Shown here: positions 23,736-32,169 of the stretch, piece after piece
Layout: each line of letters begins with the position of its first letter
How positions within the stretch are numbered: the first letter of the stretch is position 1
NCBI GenBank assembly: GCA_047921075.1
Contig: JBLRWS010000022.1
Span: 1 to 36,746 of the forward strand
From: JBLRWS01 sp047921075
GTDB lineage: Bacteria; Bacteroidota; Rhodothermia; Balneolales; Balneolaceae
Direction of reading: 5' to 3'
DNA length: 36,746 bases
The notes under the pieces: model-generated
The model's database searches: none
What the model saw: only the letters and a program-made list of their open reading frames with translations
What the model was told of the DNA's origin: nothing
Translations under genes and position numbers: made by a program

Positions 23736-24863
23736 ATGCGGATCCACCGATTAAAACTTCAGAATTTTCGCAACCACCAGCGCACGGAGGTTTCATTTGC
23801 GCCCCGCATCAACTTGATTACCGGCCAAAACGGTGCCGGAAAAACCAATGTTATTGACGCGGTGCACTACCTGTGCATGAGCCGCAGCTTTGTGGCTTCG
23901 AGCGATCGGTATGTGGTGCATCAGGAGGAGTCATTTTTTATGATTGAGGGAGATTTCAGCGGGAAAGTTCGTTCTTCTTTTACCGTGGGGTGCAGCTATT
24001 CCCGTGGCGAGGGGAAAAAGGTGTTTGTGAACGGAAGCGCGCTCGAGCGTATGTCGGATCTGGTAGGGATGGTGCCGGTGGTGGTGCTTAGCCCCGAAGA
24101 CGTACAGCTTACGGCCGAAGGCCCGGCGGAGCGCCGGTCGTTTCTTGACAGCCTGATCTGCCAAATCTCTCCCGCGTACCTGCGCGACCTGATCACCTAT
24201 CAAAAAGTGCGCCGCCACCGCAACCGGCTGCTGCAGGAGTACCGGGGGCCACTTGCCACCCTGCAAAGCTATCTGGAGCCGTGGAACCAACAACTGGCCG
24301 ATACCGGCTCGCGGATTATTCATAAGCGGGCGGAGGTGTTGGCCGCCTTCAGCCACTATCTGGAGCTGCAATACCGGGCCATTTCGGGGATGGAGCTGCG
24401 CCCGTCGCTGCAGTATCAAACCATTACCGACCGGCACGACTCCCCCGAACAGATCCGGGCGGTTTACCTCGACCTGCTCGAACAGCAGTTCGAGAAAGAA
24501 GCCGAACGGGAACAGACGCTCATCGGTCCGCATCGCGACGAAGTGGTGTTTTACCTGGATGAGATGGAGGTGCGCAATTTTGGCTCGCAGGGCCAGCACC
24601 GTATCTTTTCGGTATCACTGAAAATGGCGCAGCTATTTTACTATTCCGATCAGCTTGACGATTTGCCTATATTACTGCTCGACGATCTGTTTGGAAATTT
24701 GGATGATGAGAAGACCCGCATCATTACCGAAACCCTGCTGAAACATTCCGGGCAAACGTTGATTACATCTGCTACCCGCCTGCCGCTGTTGCAGGAGCTG
24801 GTTCATAACAACAACGAGAACAAACTCTTTTCCGTTACCGACGGTAGAGTAAGCGAACTTTAA
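23736..24863 (+). CDS. recF: DNA replication and repair protein RecF
   Basis: This 375-residue SMC-like ATPase loads RecA at single-strand gaps with RecO/RecR. It has the N-terminal LKLQNFRNH motif, Walker A GQNGAGKT (30-37), the ABC signature SQGQHR in the C-terminal half, and Walker B LPILLLDDLFGNLD. It is followed after one base by dciA and then ybbR, so these three genes form one operon. dnaN, which usually precedes recF, is absent here. Confidence 0.96.
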   Translation: MRIHRLKLQNFRNHQRTEVSFAPRINLITGQNGAGKTNVIDAVHYLCMSRSFVASSDRYVVHQEESFFMIEGDFSGKVRSSFTVGCSYSRGEGKKVFVNGSALERMSDLVGMVPVVVLSPEDVQLTAEGPAERRSFLDSLICQISPAYLRDLITYQKVRRHRNRLLQEYRGPLATLQSYLEPWNQQLADTGSRIIHKRAEVLAAFSHYLELQYRAISGMELRPSLQYQTITDRHDSPEQIRAVYLDLLEQQFEKEAEREQTLIGPHRDEVVFYLDEMEVRNFGSQGQHRIFSVSLKMAQLFYYSDQLDDLPILLLDDLFGNLDDEKTRIITETLLKHSGQTLITSATRLPLLQELVHNNNENKLFSVTDGRVSEL

Positions 24864-24864
24864 T

Positions 24865-25164
24865 ATGGCCTTTGGCAAGAAACCACAACCACTCGGCGAT
24901 GTGTTAAAGCAGGTGCTGAATAAGATTCCGCACCGTACTGAGTTGAAGCGCGGCATGGTGCTGCACTTCTGGCCGGAAGTGGTGGGGCAACGTATTGCCG
25001 AAATTTCCCAAAACCTGCACTTTGAAGGAGATAAACTGATTGTGGAGGTAACACAGCCGGCATGGCGGCACGAACTGCATGCCAACCGATACTCCATTGC
25101 CAGCAAGCTTAATAAAAAAGTGGATGGGAAGATTGTGAAAGAACTGATTGTGCGAGCCGGGTAA
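24865..25164 (+). CDS. dciA: DciA-like protein (DUF721), predicted replicative helicase loader
   Basis: This 99-residue protein is a DUF721 domain almost end to end. It shows the FWPEVVGQRIAEISQ motif (about 33-47), the strand GDKLIVEV, the VTQPAWRHEL segment with conserved Trp, and the LNKKVDGKIVKELIV end. DUF721 proteins include DciA, the ancestral loader of DnaB helicase in bacteria lacking DnaC/DnaI. It starts one base after the recF stop and ends 2 bases before ybbR. Confidence 0.82.
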   Translation: MAFGKKPQPLGDVLKQVLNKIPHRTELKRGMVLHFWPEVVGQRIAEISQNLHFEGDKLIVEVTQPAWRHELHANRYSIASKLNKKVDGKIVKELIVRAG

Positions 25165-25166
25165 CC

Positions 25167-26171
25167 ATGGAATTACTAAAAAAAATAGGCGAACGAATTC
25201 GACTTTTCCTCTCGGGAGAAGTGGGCCTGGCCGAAGAGCCCGACCGGGAAAACTTTACCACAAAGAAAAAAATCATCGCGTTTACCGTGGCGCTGATTTT
25301 GTCGCTCTCTCTCTGGTTTATCGTGAATATGGGGCGCGATTACAGCGTCACCATTCAACTGCCGATCCAGGTGGTGAACCTTCCGGAGGGAGTAGCGTTG
25401 AGCGGCACGCTGCCCGATCACGCATCAGTAAGCTTGAATGGCGAAGGGTGGAAACTCATCAACTTCTATTCCAATCCGCCGCAGATTCAGATGACTGCAG
25501 AGGCGCGACAGGTGAACCTGCTCGATCTGGTTCGCCAGCAGGTTGGATCCGCCTCCGATGTAACCATCATACAGGTAGACCCGGTGCTTGTTACCATCGA
25601 AACGGAAGAAGAGCAAAGCGTACGGGTGCCGATTCGCAATCGGGTGGATATTACCCTGCGTGATCAATTTGGCTTTTTGGGAGAGCCATCATTCGAGCCC
25701 GATAGCATAACCATTTCCGGGCCGGCTTCGCAGGTACAAGCCATTGAGGAGTGGGAATCTTTGCCGCGTACCATCACCGATGTCTATACCGATGTCTCGT
25801 TACAGATTCCTTTGGAAGAGCCCCCAGCCGGACTACGCATCGACACCGAACAGGCTACCCTTACCGCCTCTGTGTCTGAGTTTACTGAGGCGGAAGTGCG
25901 CATTCCGATTCGCACCCGAAACCTCCCTCCCGGACAGGCCGTCACATTTAATCCGTCGTCCATTATGGTGCGGTTCGATGTACCCATCGATCAGTTTGCA
26001 GATGTGCAAAACATCCGCCCCTATGCTGCCTTTGTAGAGTACAGTAGCATACAGGATGATGATACGGGATTGATTTCTCCCGAAATCGAAACGATTACAA
26101 CCGATTTTGACGTGCGTCTGCGCAGTTTTCAGCCAAGCCGGGTGTCGTACTTCAATATCGTGCCGGACTAA
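25167..26171 (+). CDS. YbbR-like domain protein
   Basis: This 334-residue protein has a charged cytoplasmic N-terminus, one transmembrane helix (about 34-54, IIAFTVALILSLSLWFIV) and several repeated strand-rich YbbR-like units outside the membrane (for example VRVPIRNRVDITL and VRIPIRTRNLPPG, each ending in SITISGP-like or SIMVRFD). In Firmicutes the YbbR protein CdaR regulates the diadenylate cyclase CdaA, but no cyclase gene is next to it here. It is the last gene of the recF operon and converges on ispH with 3 bases between stops. Confidence 0.85.
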   Translation: MELLKKIGERIRLFLSGEVGLAEEPDRENFTTKKKIIAFTVALILSLSLWFIVNMGRDYSVTIQLPIQVVNLPEGVALSGTLPDHASVSLNGEGWKLINFYSNPPQIQMTAEARQVNLLDLVRQQVGSASDVTIIQVDPVLVTIETEEEQSVRVPIRNRVDITLRDQFGFLGEPSFEPDSITISGPASQVQAIEEWESLPRTITDVYTDVSLQIPLEEPPAGLRIDTEQATLTASVSEFTEAEVRIPIRTRNLPPGQAVTFNPSSIMVRFDVPIDQFADVQNIRPYAAFVEYSSIQDDDTGLISPEIETITTDFDVRLRSFQPSRVSYFNIVPD

Positions 26172-26174
26172 ACG

Positions 26175-27425
26175 TTACTCTTTTTGCACCGCTGTTTCGG
26201 CAAACGGCTTCAGCACCTCATCCAGATCGCGGGTGCCATCAAAAAAGCCGAGCACTTTCAGCAGCACCTCATCCACCAGCACATCGGGGCAGGAAGCGCC
26301 GGATGTAATGGCAATACGCAAACCGGGTTGATCGGCCGGCAGCCAATTGGCGGTGGATTCCATCTGCTTTTTCCACTGGTTGAAGTGCCGTATCTCATCA
26401 GGGCTGTCGAACTCGCCCGCATCGCGCACGTGAAAGGTGGGGCAGTGCTGCTCCAGGATTTCCACCAGATGCATGGTATTCGATGAGTTGTAGCCGCCAA
26501 CCACCAGCGCCAGATCGGGCTTTGCGTCGGCCAGGGCGTACGTAGCGGATTGATTTTCGTTGGTTGCATAGCAGAGCGTATCGGAGGTATCGGCAAAGTG
26601 ATTGTCTACATTCTCCTCGCCAAACCGCTCTTTGGCCGCCTTCTTTAAAATATCCATCACCTGCTGCGTTTCGGTAGCCAACATGGTGGTTTGATTGATC
26701 ACGCCAAAAAACTCAAGATGAGACAGGGGGTCGAAGCCGGGAGTGCTTTTGTGGCCAAAATACTTCTCAAAGTCTTCAATAGGACGCTTTTCGGTCATAA
26801 TCTCTGCCAGCACGGTGGCCTCTTCCGGGCTTAGCACTACCACCACATTGGAGTGGTCGGCGCTGTGCGAAAAGGTAGCGCGGGTCTCTTCATGTTCATG
26901 TTTTCCGTGCACCACCAGATTGTACCCCTTCTTGCCGAGCTGATTTCCACGCTTCCACACCTTCTCTACAAACGGACAGGTGGTGTTGTACTGATAGGGA
27001 TTGATCCCCTTCGCCTTCAGTTTCTCCTCAATGTCGAGGGTGGTTCCGAATGCGGGCACAATCACAATATCATCCGAAGAAAGCGTCTCAATCGGGATAC
27101 GCACCGAGCCATCGGTATTGTACAGAAACGTTACCCCCTTTTTGAGCAGATCCTCATTTACCGTTGGGTTGTGAATCATCTCGCTAAGGAGATAGATGTT
27201 TTTGCCCGGGTTCTCCTCTACCGTGCGGTAGGCGATGTCGATCGCGTTCTCCACGCCGTAACAGAATCCGAAGTGTCGGGGGATTAGAAAGGTGACCGGG
27301 CCGAAGTGAAGCTCATCGGGGGCGAGGTCTTTTTTACGGGGGTCGGTAATGGTATTCGCATCCTTCACCTTGCGGATAATGGGAGAGCGAAACATGTCCG
27401 GAATCTCAAACTCTTTGCGGGCCAT
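26175..27425 (-). CDS. ispH: 4-hydroxy-3-methylbut-2-enyl diphosphate reductase
   Basis: This 416-residue iron-sulfur enzyme makes IPP and DMAPP in the last step of the MEP isoprenoid pathway. The three cluster-ligating cysteines are Cys55 (RHFGFCYGVENA), Cys149 (YNTTCPFVEKVW) and Cys379 (TSGASCPDV). Other landmarks are SEMIHNP, HGKHEHEE and GGYNSSNT. At about 100 residues longer than the E. coli enzyme, with an N-terminal extension and internal additions, it matches the plant/cyanobacterial-type IspH. A single gene on the minus strand. Confidence 0.95.
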   Translation of the reverse strand: MARKEFEIPDMFRSPIIRKVKDANTITDPRKKDLAPDELHFGPVTFLIPRHFGFCYGVENAIDIAYRTVEENPGKNIYLLSEMIHNPTVNEDLLKKGVTFLYNTDGSVRIPIETLSSDDIVIVPAFGTTLDIEEKLKAKGINPYQYNTTCPFVEKVWKRGNQLGKKGYNLVVHGKHEHEETRATFSHSADHSNVVVVLSPEEATVLAEIMTEKRPIEDFEKYFGHKSTPGFDPLSHLEFFGVINQTTMLATETQQVMDILKKAAKERFGEENVDNHFADTSDTLCYATNENQSATYALADAKPDLALVVGGYNSSNTMHLVEILEQHCPTFHVRDAGEFDSPDEIRHFNQWKKQMESTANWLPADQPGLRIAITSGASCPDVLVDEVLLKVLGFFDGTRDLDEVLKPFAETAVQKE

Positions 27426-27582
27426 AATTTTTTATAGTGATCAAAAAGAATACTGCTCAAAGATACAAACCTAAAAAGAGAAACACGTGAATGTGCAGAA
27501 TGATTCAACAGCCAGAGGTGATTTTTTTGATATAATTACCAATATTGCTGCAGATTGGGATGTGTAATCAGGCAAAGGAACC

Positions 27583-28041
27583 GTGAATAAGGTGTTCATT
27601 ACAGGTAATCAAAGGCTTTCCAGAGGGTATGCTGTAGTCGTGTCATCTATTGGTGCGCTTATCCTGGTCGGAAACATATACTCTTATGTTGCAGAAAAGA
27701 CGATTGGCGACGGATACGCGACTCTTTTTCTCGCTGTGGTGGCGCTGGCCGGCGGCTTGCCACTGGCTATAGGGTGGAAAAAACCGGACCTGCCGGAAAT
27801 CCACCTCAGCAATGAACAAATGGACTGGAAGAGAAATGGCCGGGACAACAGTTCGTTCAGGTGGGAAAACCTTGACCGCGTGGACCTGAATGGCAATACG
27901 CTGAAGATAACCTATGCAAGAACCGGTTCCTCCGATACGATGAAGATTCCGTACCTGACAGATGTAGAAACCATGCTGGCAATAGAGAAAGGCATTCGCG
28001 AAATGTGTGAAAAACATGACGTAACGTTTGATAAAAACTAA
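27583..28041 (+). CDS. membrane protein with PH-like C-terminal domain
   Basis: This 152-residue protein has two transmembrane helices (about 17-37 and 44-64). The cytoplasmic strand-rich tail (IHLSNEQMDW, SFRWENLDRVDLNGNTLKI) and terminal helix resemble bacterial PH-like domains. It starts at a GTG (27583) preceded by AAAGGA. Function unknown. It is not tightly linked to either neighbour (85 bases to the next gene). Confidence 0.6.
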   Translation: MNKVFITGNQRLSRGYAVVVSSIGALILVGNIYSYVAEKTIGDGYATLFLAVVALAGGLPLAIGWKKPDLPEIHLSNEQMDWKRNGRDNSSFRWENLDRVDLNGNTLKITYARTGSSDTMKIPYLTDVETMLAIEKGIREMCEKHDVTFDKN

Positions 28042-28126
28042 TTCAACAGTGCCGGACCTGCAGCGCTTCGCGCCATTTTAAGCCTCGATTTTTATACTAC
28101 TCAGATTTATTCTCGCGACCATTTCC

Positions 28127-28408
28127 ATGGAACTCCTCACCGTTTTACTCTTTCTCTCTGTACTGGTCATCCTGATTTTGATCCAGGCACGCGCCGAGTG
28201 GCAATGGCGCCAAGAACACCGGGGAGAATCGTTAATCGAAGAGAAAGGGCATTATTACGGGCCGGGCATCTATTTCAACCCTTCCGATAAACGTATTTTG
28301 GTTGATAAGAGCGGCGGCGGTGGCAGAACCTTCAATTTTGGCAACCCGATCGGCATAGTTCTTTTTCTGCTGTTTGTAGCAGCGGCTCTCTATCTGCTAT
28401 TCCGGTAA
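28127..28408 (+). CDS. small DUF5808-like membrane protein
   Basis: This 93-residue protein has transmembrane helices at both ends (about 2-20 and 74-92). Between them lies a motif GPGIYFNPSDKRILVDKSGGGGRTFNFGNP, which matches the 'Y-NP-D-R-.V-K-.G.G.T.NF' pattern of DUF5808. DUF5808 domains are often attached to SdpI-like membrane proteins, but their function is not known. The ATG at 28127 is weakly supported by upstream sequence. Confidence 0.6.
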   Translation: MELLTVLLFLSVLVILILIQARAEWQWRQEHRGESLIEEKGHYYGPGIYFNPSDKRILVDKSGGGGRTFNFGNPIGIVLFLLFVAAALYLLFR

Positions 28409-28538
28409 AAGTAGGTTTATCAGGCAGGTCGATTACGTTTCGCCGGCACGTGCTATCAAAGAGTTTTACAAACGCCATATCCTTTTTGCTTTAAAATCGT
28501 GTACATTTTCGATATCAAATTCCAACTCCATTTTTTTT

Positions 28539-31361
28539 ATGAACCGATCACTCTTTTTTCTTGCTGCCTGTTTTGCCGCTGTCATGATGTTTCTGTTGCC
28601 TGCCTGCAGCAGCGATCCATCCCCCGACTTATCCGTAGAGTTTGAAAAATTTACCCTCGATAACGGTCTGGAGGTCATCTTTCACCACGATGATTCGGAT
28701 CCGGTGGTAGCCGTAGCGCTGACCATCCACGTTGGGTCGGCCCGCGAGCTGCCCGGACGCACCGGATTTGCCCACCTGTTCGAGCACCTTCTCTTCCTGG
28801 AGTCGGAAAACCTGGGCCGGGGTGGGCTCGATGAAATGAGCGCCCGTATTGGCGGTTCCGGAGCCAACGGTTCTACCAGCCGCGATCGCACCAATTATTT
28901 CCAAACCGTGCCAAACGACGCCCTGGAAAAAATGATCTGGGCCGAAGCCGATAAAATGGGCTTTTTCATCAACACCGTAAACGAGATGGTACTGGAAAAG
29001 GAGAAGCAGGTCGTAAAAAACGAAAAACGCCAGGGTGTAGATAACGCTCCCTACGGACACACCAGCTATGTGATCAGTAAAAACCTCTACCCCGAGGGGC
29101 ATCCGTATAGCTGGCAGGTGATCGGCTCGCTGGATGATCTGCAAGCTGCCACGCTGGATGATGTGGTTCAATTCTACAATACCTGGTACGTACCCAACAA
29201 CGCCACGCTGGCCATTGCCGGTGATTTTGACGCCCGTCAGGCGCGCGAGTGGGTGCGCAAATATTTTGATGAGATACCGCGTGGCAATGAGATTGAGCCG
29301 CTCGACGTACAGCCCGCAGTGATCAACGAGACCAAAAGACTGTATTACGAAGACAATTTCGCCCGCCTGCCCGAGCTGCGGCTTACCTGGCCGGGGGTGG
29401 AGAACTACCACAACGATTCGTACGCGCTGCAGATTTTAACACAGCTGCTTTCTGACGGACGCACTGCACCGCTTTACGAGGTGTTGGTTGAGGAGAAAGA
29501 GCTGGCGCCGGGCGTAAACATGTTCAGCAGTAACTCAGAGCTGGCCGGAGAGGTATCGGTACGTGTTCGTGCGTTTCCCGGAACCGACCTGAATGACGTG
29601 TTGGTCGGCATCGAGGAGGCGTTTGCCCGGTACGAGGCAACCGGATTTACAGAGCGCGATTTGCAACGGGTAAAGGCGGGCATCGAAACGCGATTCTACA
29701 ACGGGTTGTCCAGTGTTCTCGGCAAGGCCTTTCAATTGTCGCAGTACAACATCTTTGCCGGCGATCCGGGATTTGTGACTCAGGACATCAAAAACACACT
29801 GGCGGTGACCCTGGATGATGTACATCGAGTGTACGAGCAGTACGTAAAGGACAAGCACTACGTAGCCACCAGTTTTGTGCCACGCGGGCAAGCAAATTTG
29901 GTTTTGAGCGGTTCCACCAAAGCCGAAGTAGTGATTGAAGAGATTGTTGCCTCAGCCGAAGGAGAAGCGTTTGAACTGCCCGAAGATACCCCCTTCGAGC
30001 GTACGCCCTCGTCGTTCGACCGAACCGTGGAGCCGCCTTTCGGCTCCGAACCCGAAATTACCGTGCCCAATGTGTGGAACCACTCACTGGCCAACGGAAT
30101 GACGGTGTACGGCATCCAGCACGACGAGCTGCCGCTGGCGCAGTTTACCCTGCGCATGGATGGTGGCCTGCTGCTCGACCATCCGGACAAGGTGGGTGTG
30201 GCCAATTTGATGGCGAACGTGATGAATCGCGGTACGGCAAACCGCACCCCAGCAGAACTCGAAGAGGCCATTGAACTGCTCGGAGCATCCATCAACATCA
30301 GCTCCGGCCGGCAGTATCTTACCATCTCCGGAAACACCCTGGCGAGAAATTATTCCGAAACAATGGCACTGGTCGAAGAGATGCTGCTGGAACCGCGCTG
30401 GGACGAACGCGAGTTCGAACTGGCTAAACAGAGTGTGTTAAGCCAGATCGCCCAGCAACAAAGCAACCCAAACAGCATTGCAGCAAACCAGTACAACCGC
30501 ATTCTGTATGGCGATGATCATATTCTGGCAAGCAATCCGCTCGGCACCGCCCAACGTGTGGAGGCCATTACACTGGATGATTTGAAAGCGCACTACGCAA
30601 CGACCGTGTCGCCTTCTGTGGCGAATATGCATGTTGTGGGCGCCATCAACCAACAAGCGGTTGTCCGGTCTCTCGGTGGACTGCAAAGCCGCTGGGAAGC
30701 GCGTGATGTACAGCTTCCGTCTGTGTCGCTGCCGGGCCCGCCCGAGGAGTCGGCAATCTATTTCTATGATGTACCCAACGCATCGCAATCGGTACTGCGA
30801 ATTGGCTATCTGGCGATGCCGGAAACCCATGAGGATTACTACCCTGCCACCGTTATGAATTACATACTGGGCGGCGGCGGTTTTGCATCGCGCCTGACTC
30901 AGCAGCTTCGCGAGGGGCGCGGCTACACCTACGGCATTCGTTCCGGTTTTGATGGCGGCAGCTTGCCCGGGCCGTTTACCATCGGCAGCGGCGTTCGCAC
31001 CAACGTAACCTACGAGGCGATCGATCTGATCCAGGAGATTTTGGCGGATTACCCCGACACGTTTACCGATCAGGATCTGCAAAACACCAAAAGCTTTCTG
31101 CTGAAGAGTAGCGCCCGTTCGTTCGAAACACTGGGGGCTAAACTGGGCATTTTGCAAACAATGAGTGCCAACGGATGGAGCGCCGATTACATTACCGAAC
31201 GGCAGGAGCTCGTACGTGCCATCACCCGGGAGGATATCACCCGGCTGGCCCGCGAGTATGCCAATCCCGATCGCATGGTCTATCTGGTTGTGGGCGATGC
31301 CCGCACACAGCTTCCGCGCCTTCGAAATCTCGGCTTTGGCGAACCGGTTCGGCTGAATTGA
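28539..31361 (+). CDS. M16 family (insulinase/pitrilysin-type) zinc protease, double-domain lipoprotein
   Basis: This 940-residue protein has a lipoprotein signal (lipobox LPAC, Cys23) and two consecutive M16 halves. The N-terminal half carries the inverted zinc motif HLFEH (His79, Glu82, His83) with the downstream Glu in the EKEKQVVKNEK helix (about 162). The C-terminal half (from about residue 505, TVPNVWNHSLANGMTVYG) lacks HxxEH and has the RGYTYGIRSG substrate-binding element. This active-plus-inactive fusion is the usual form for single-chain M16 proteases. It is probably anchored in the envelope and degrades peptides in the periplasm. Confidence 0.93.
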   Translation: MNRSLFFLAACFAAVMMFLLPACSSDPSPDLSVEFEKFTLDNGLEVIFHHDDSDPVVAVALTIHVGSARELPGRTGFAHLFEHLLFLESENLGRGGLDEMSARIGGSGANGSTSRDRTNYFQTVPNDALEKMIWAEADKMGFFINTVNEMVLEKEKQVVKNEKRQGVDNAPYGHTSYVISKNLYPEGHPYSWQVIGSLDDLQAATLDDVVQFYNTWYVPNNATLAIAGDFDARQAREWVRKYFDEIPRGNEIEPLDVQPAVINETKRLYYEDNFARLPELRLTWPGVENYHNDSYALQILTQLLSDGRTAPLYEVLVEEKELAPGVNMFSSNSELAGEVSVRVRAFPGTDLNDVLVGIEEAFARYEATGFTERDLQRVKAGIETRFYNGLSSVLGKAFQLSQYNIFAGDPGFVTQDIKNTLAVTLDDVHRVYEQYVKDKHYVATSFVPRGQANLVLSGSTKAEVVIEEIVASAEGEAFELPEDTPFERTPSSFDRTVEPPFGSEPEITVPNVWNHSLANGMTVYGIQHDELPLAQFTLRMDGGLLLDHPDKVGVANLMANVMNRGTANRTPAELEEAIELLGASINISSGRQYLTISGNTLARNYSETMALVEEMLLEPRWDEREFELAKQSVLSQIAQQQSNPNSIAANQYNRILYGDDHILASNPLGTAQRVEAITLDDLKAHYATTVSPSVANMHVVGAINQQAVVRSLGGLQSRWEARDVQLPSVSLPGPPEESAIYFYDVPNASQSVLRIGYLAMPETHEDYYPATVMNYILGGGGFASRLTQQLREGRGYTYGIRSGFDGGSLPGPFTIGSGVRTNVTYEAIDLIQEILADYPDTFTDQDLQNTKSFLLKSSARSFETLGAKLGILQTMSANGWSADYITERQELVRAITREDITRLAREYANPDRMVYLVVGDARTQLPRLRNLGFGEPVRLN

Positions 31362-31422
31362 GTTGAACCGGCGTTTGGGAAGTTATGCCTCCTCTTCTCA
31401 CAATAAAATAGCACTTGATTAA

Positions 31423-31443
31423 GTTAACATTATTGTTAACATT
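31423..31443. promoter_or_regulatory. candidate operator/promoter of the toxin-antitoxin operon
   Basis: GTTAACATTATTGTTAAC (31423-31440) is an inverted repeat with 7-bp arms and a 4-base centre. It also gives a direct repeat of GTTAACATT (31423-31431 and 31435-31443). A TTGATT at 31415-31420 could be a -35 element. Antitoxins of the Xre class usually bind such dyads over their own promoter, and this lies immediately before the pair. The assignment is inference. Confidence 0.5.
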
Positions 31444-31519
31444 CGATCTGTGAAAGAAATCAATCCGCCAGCCGGCGGACCAATCAGGCAAGGTTCCTGT
31501 CAAAGAATTTTTAGATTCT

Positions 31520-31810
31520 TTGAGTTCGAAGCATGCACAAAAGGTTGCTTGGGTGTTGGAATTGATTGAACGTCTGGATCAGATTCCGGTACAATACTTC
31601 AAAAAATTGAAAAGCACTGATGATATATGGGAAGTGCGTGCCAGAGTCGGATCCAATAGTTTTCGGTTGTTGGGTTTTATAGATGATAATGAGTTTGTCA
31701 TACTCACTAACGGATTTGCCAAAAAATCACAGAAAACGCCGAAAAAGGAAATTAAACTGGCAGAGCAGCGTAAAGCTGATTATCTGTCCCGAAAAGGAGG
31801 TAAAACATGA
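31520..31810 (+). CDS. HigB/RelE-like toxin (phage-derived Gp49-like), 5' end doubtful
   Basis: The body reads as a HigB-type mRNA interferase: SSKHAQKVAWVLELIERLD, then YFKKLKSTDDIWEVRARVGSNSFRLLGF with the conserved W-E-x-R and R(L)L motifs, then a Lys-rich C-terminus (KKSQKTPKKEI). The only usable in-frame start is a TTG at 31520 without a ribosome-binding site. Yet the frame stays open back to 31454 and encodes SGKVPVKEFLDSL just upstream, which is the typical family N-terminus. The gene therefore probably lost its proper start (see findings). Its stop overlaps the antitoxin ATG. Confidence 0.7.
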   Translation: MSSKHAQKVAWVLELIERLDQIPVQYFKKLKSTDDIWEVRARVGSNSFRLLGFIDDNEFVILTNGFAKKSQKTPKKEIKLAEQRKADYLSRKGGKT

Positions 31811-32085
31811 GTGATCTTCAAGCATATATTAGCGACCGAAAGAAACGAGATCCGGAATTTGCCGAAGGGTATGACGAAGGATTCCGAAGTTTTAAAATTG
31901 GTGTGCTGCTGAAACAGGCCCGCGAGGAAGCCGGCTTGACTCAGGATGAACTCGCCAAACAACTAAACACAAAAAAAACTGCTATCTCACGAATCGAGAA
32001 TCATGCCGAAGATATACGGCTTTCAACTTTGGAGAAGTATGCCCAAGCATTTGGAAAGAAGCTCAGAGTTGAACTCGTAGAATGA
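31807..32085 (+). CDS. HigA-like antitoxin, Xre-type helix-turn-helix
   Basis: This 92-residue DNA-binding protein has a helix-turn-helix around residues 32-70 (LLKQAREEAGLTQDELAKQL, then KKTAISRIENH), followed by a C-terminal LSTLEKYAQAFGKKLRVELVE typical of HigA-like antitoxins. A strong AAGGAGG lies 6-7 bases before the ATG at 31807, inside the toxin 3' end, and the genes overlap by 4 bases. It should neutralise the upstream toxin and repress the operon. Confidence 0.85.
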   Translation: MSDLQAYISDRKKRDPEFAEGYDEGFRSFKIGVLLKQAREEAGLTQDELAKQLNTKKTAISRIENHAEDIRLSTLEKYAQAFGKKLRVELVE

Positions 32086-32169
32086 TGCAGGCATAAAGCG
32101 GTTCGTGCGGATTCGTTTTGGCTTCCAGGCTTTGGTCAGATATCGCCTCACCGCACAACCGCCAAACCG

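Noticed and set aside
25148..25663. Open frame overlapping the dciA end and ybbR start in another frame
   Set aside because: Its translation is Arg/Gly/Pro-rich shadow sequence, while ybbR in the correct frame has a TM helix and repeated domains.
28063..28078. GCGC-TTC-GCGC hairpin plus CATTTT after the PH-like gene as a terminator
   Set aside because: A 4-bp stem and a short T run are too weak to call.
31465..31480. TCCGCCAGCCGGCGGA hairpin as a terminator of the M16 protease gene
   Set aside because: It has no following T run and lies beyond the operator-like dyad, inside the region that encodes the toxin N-terminus.
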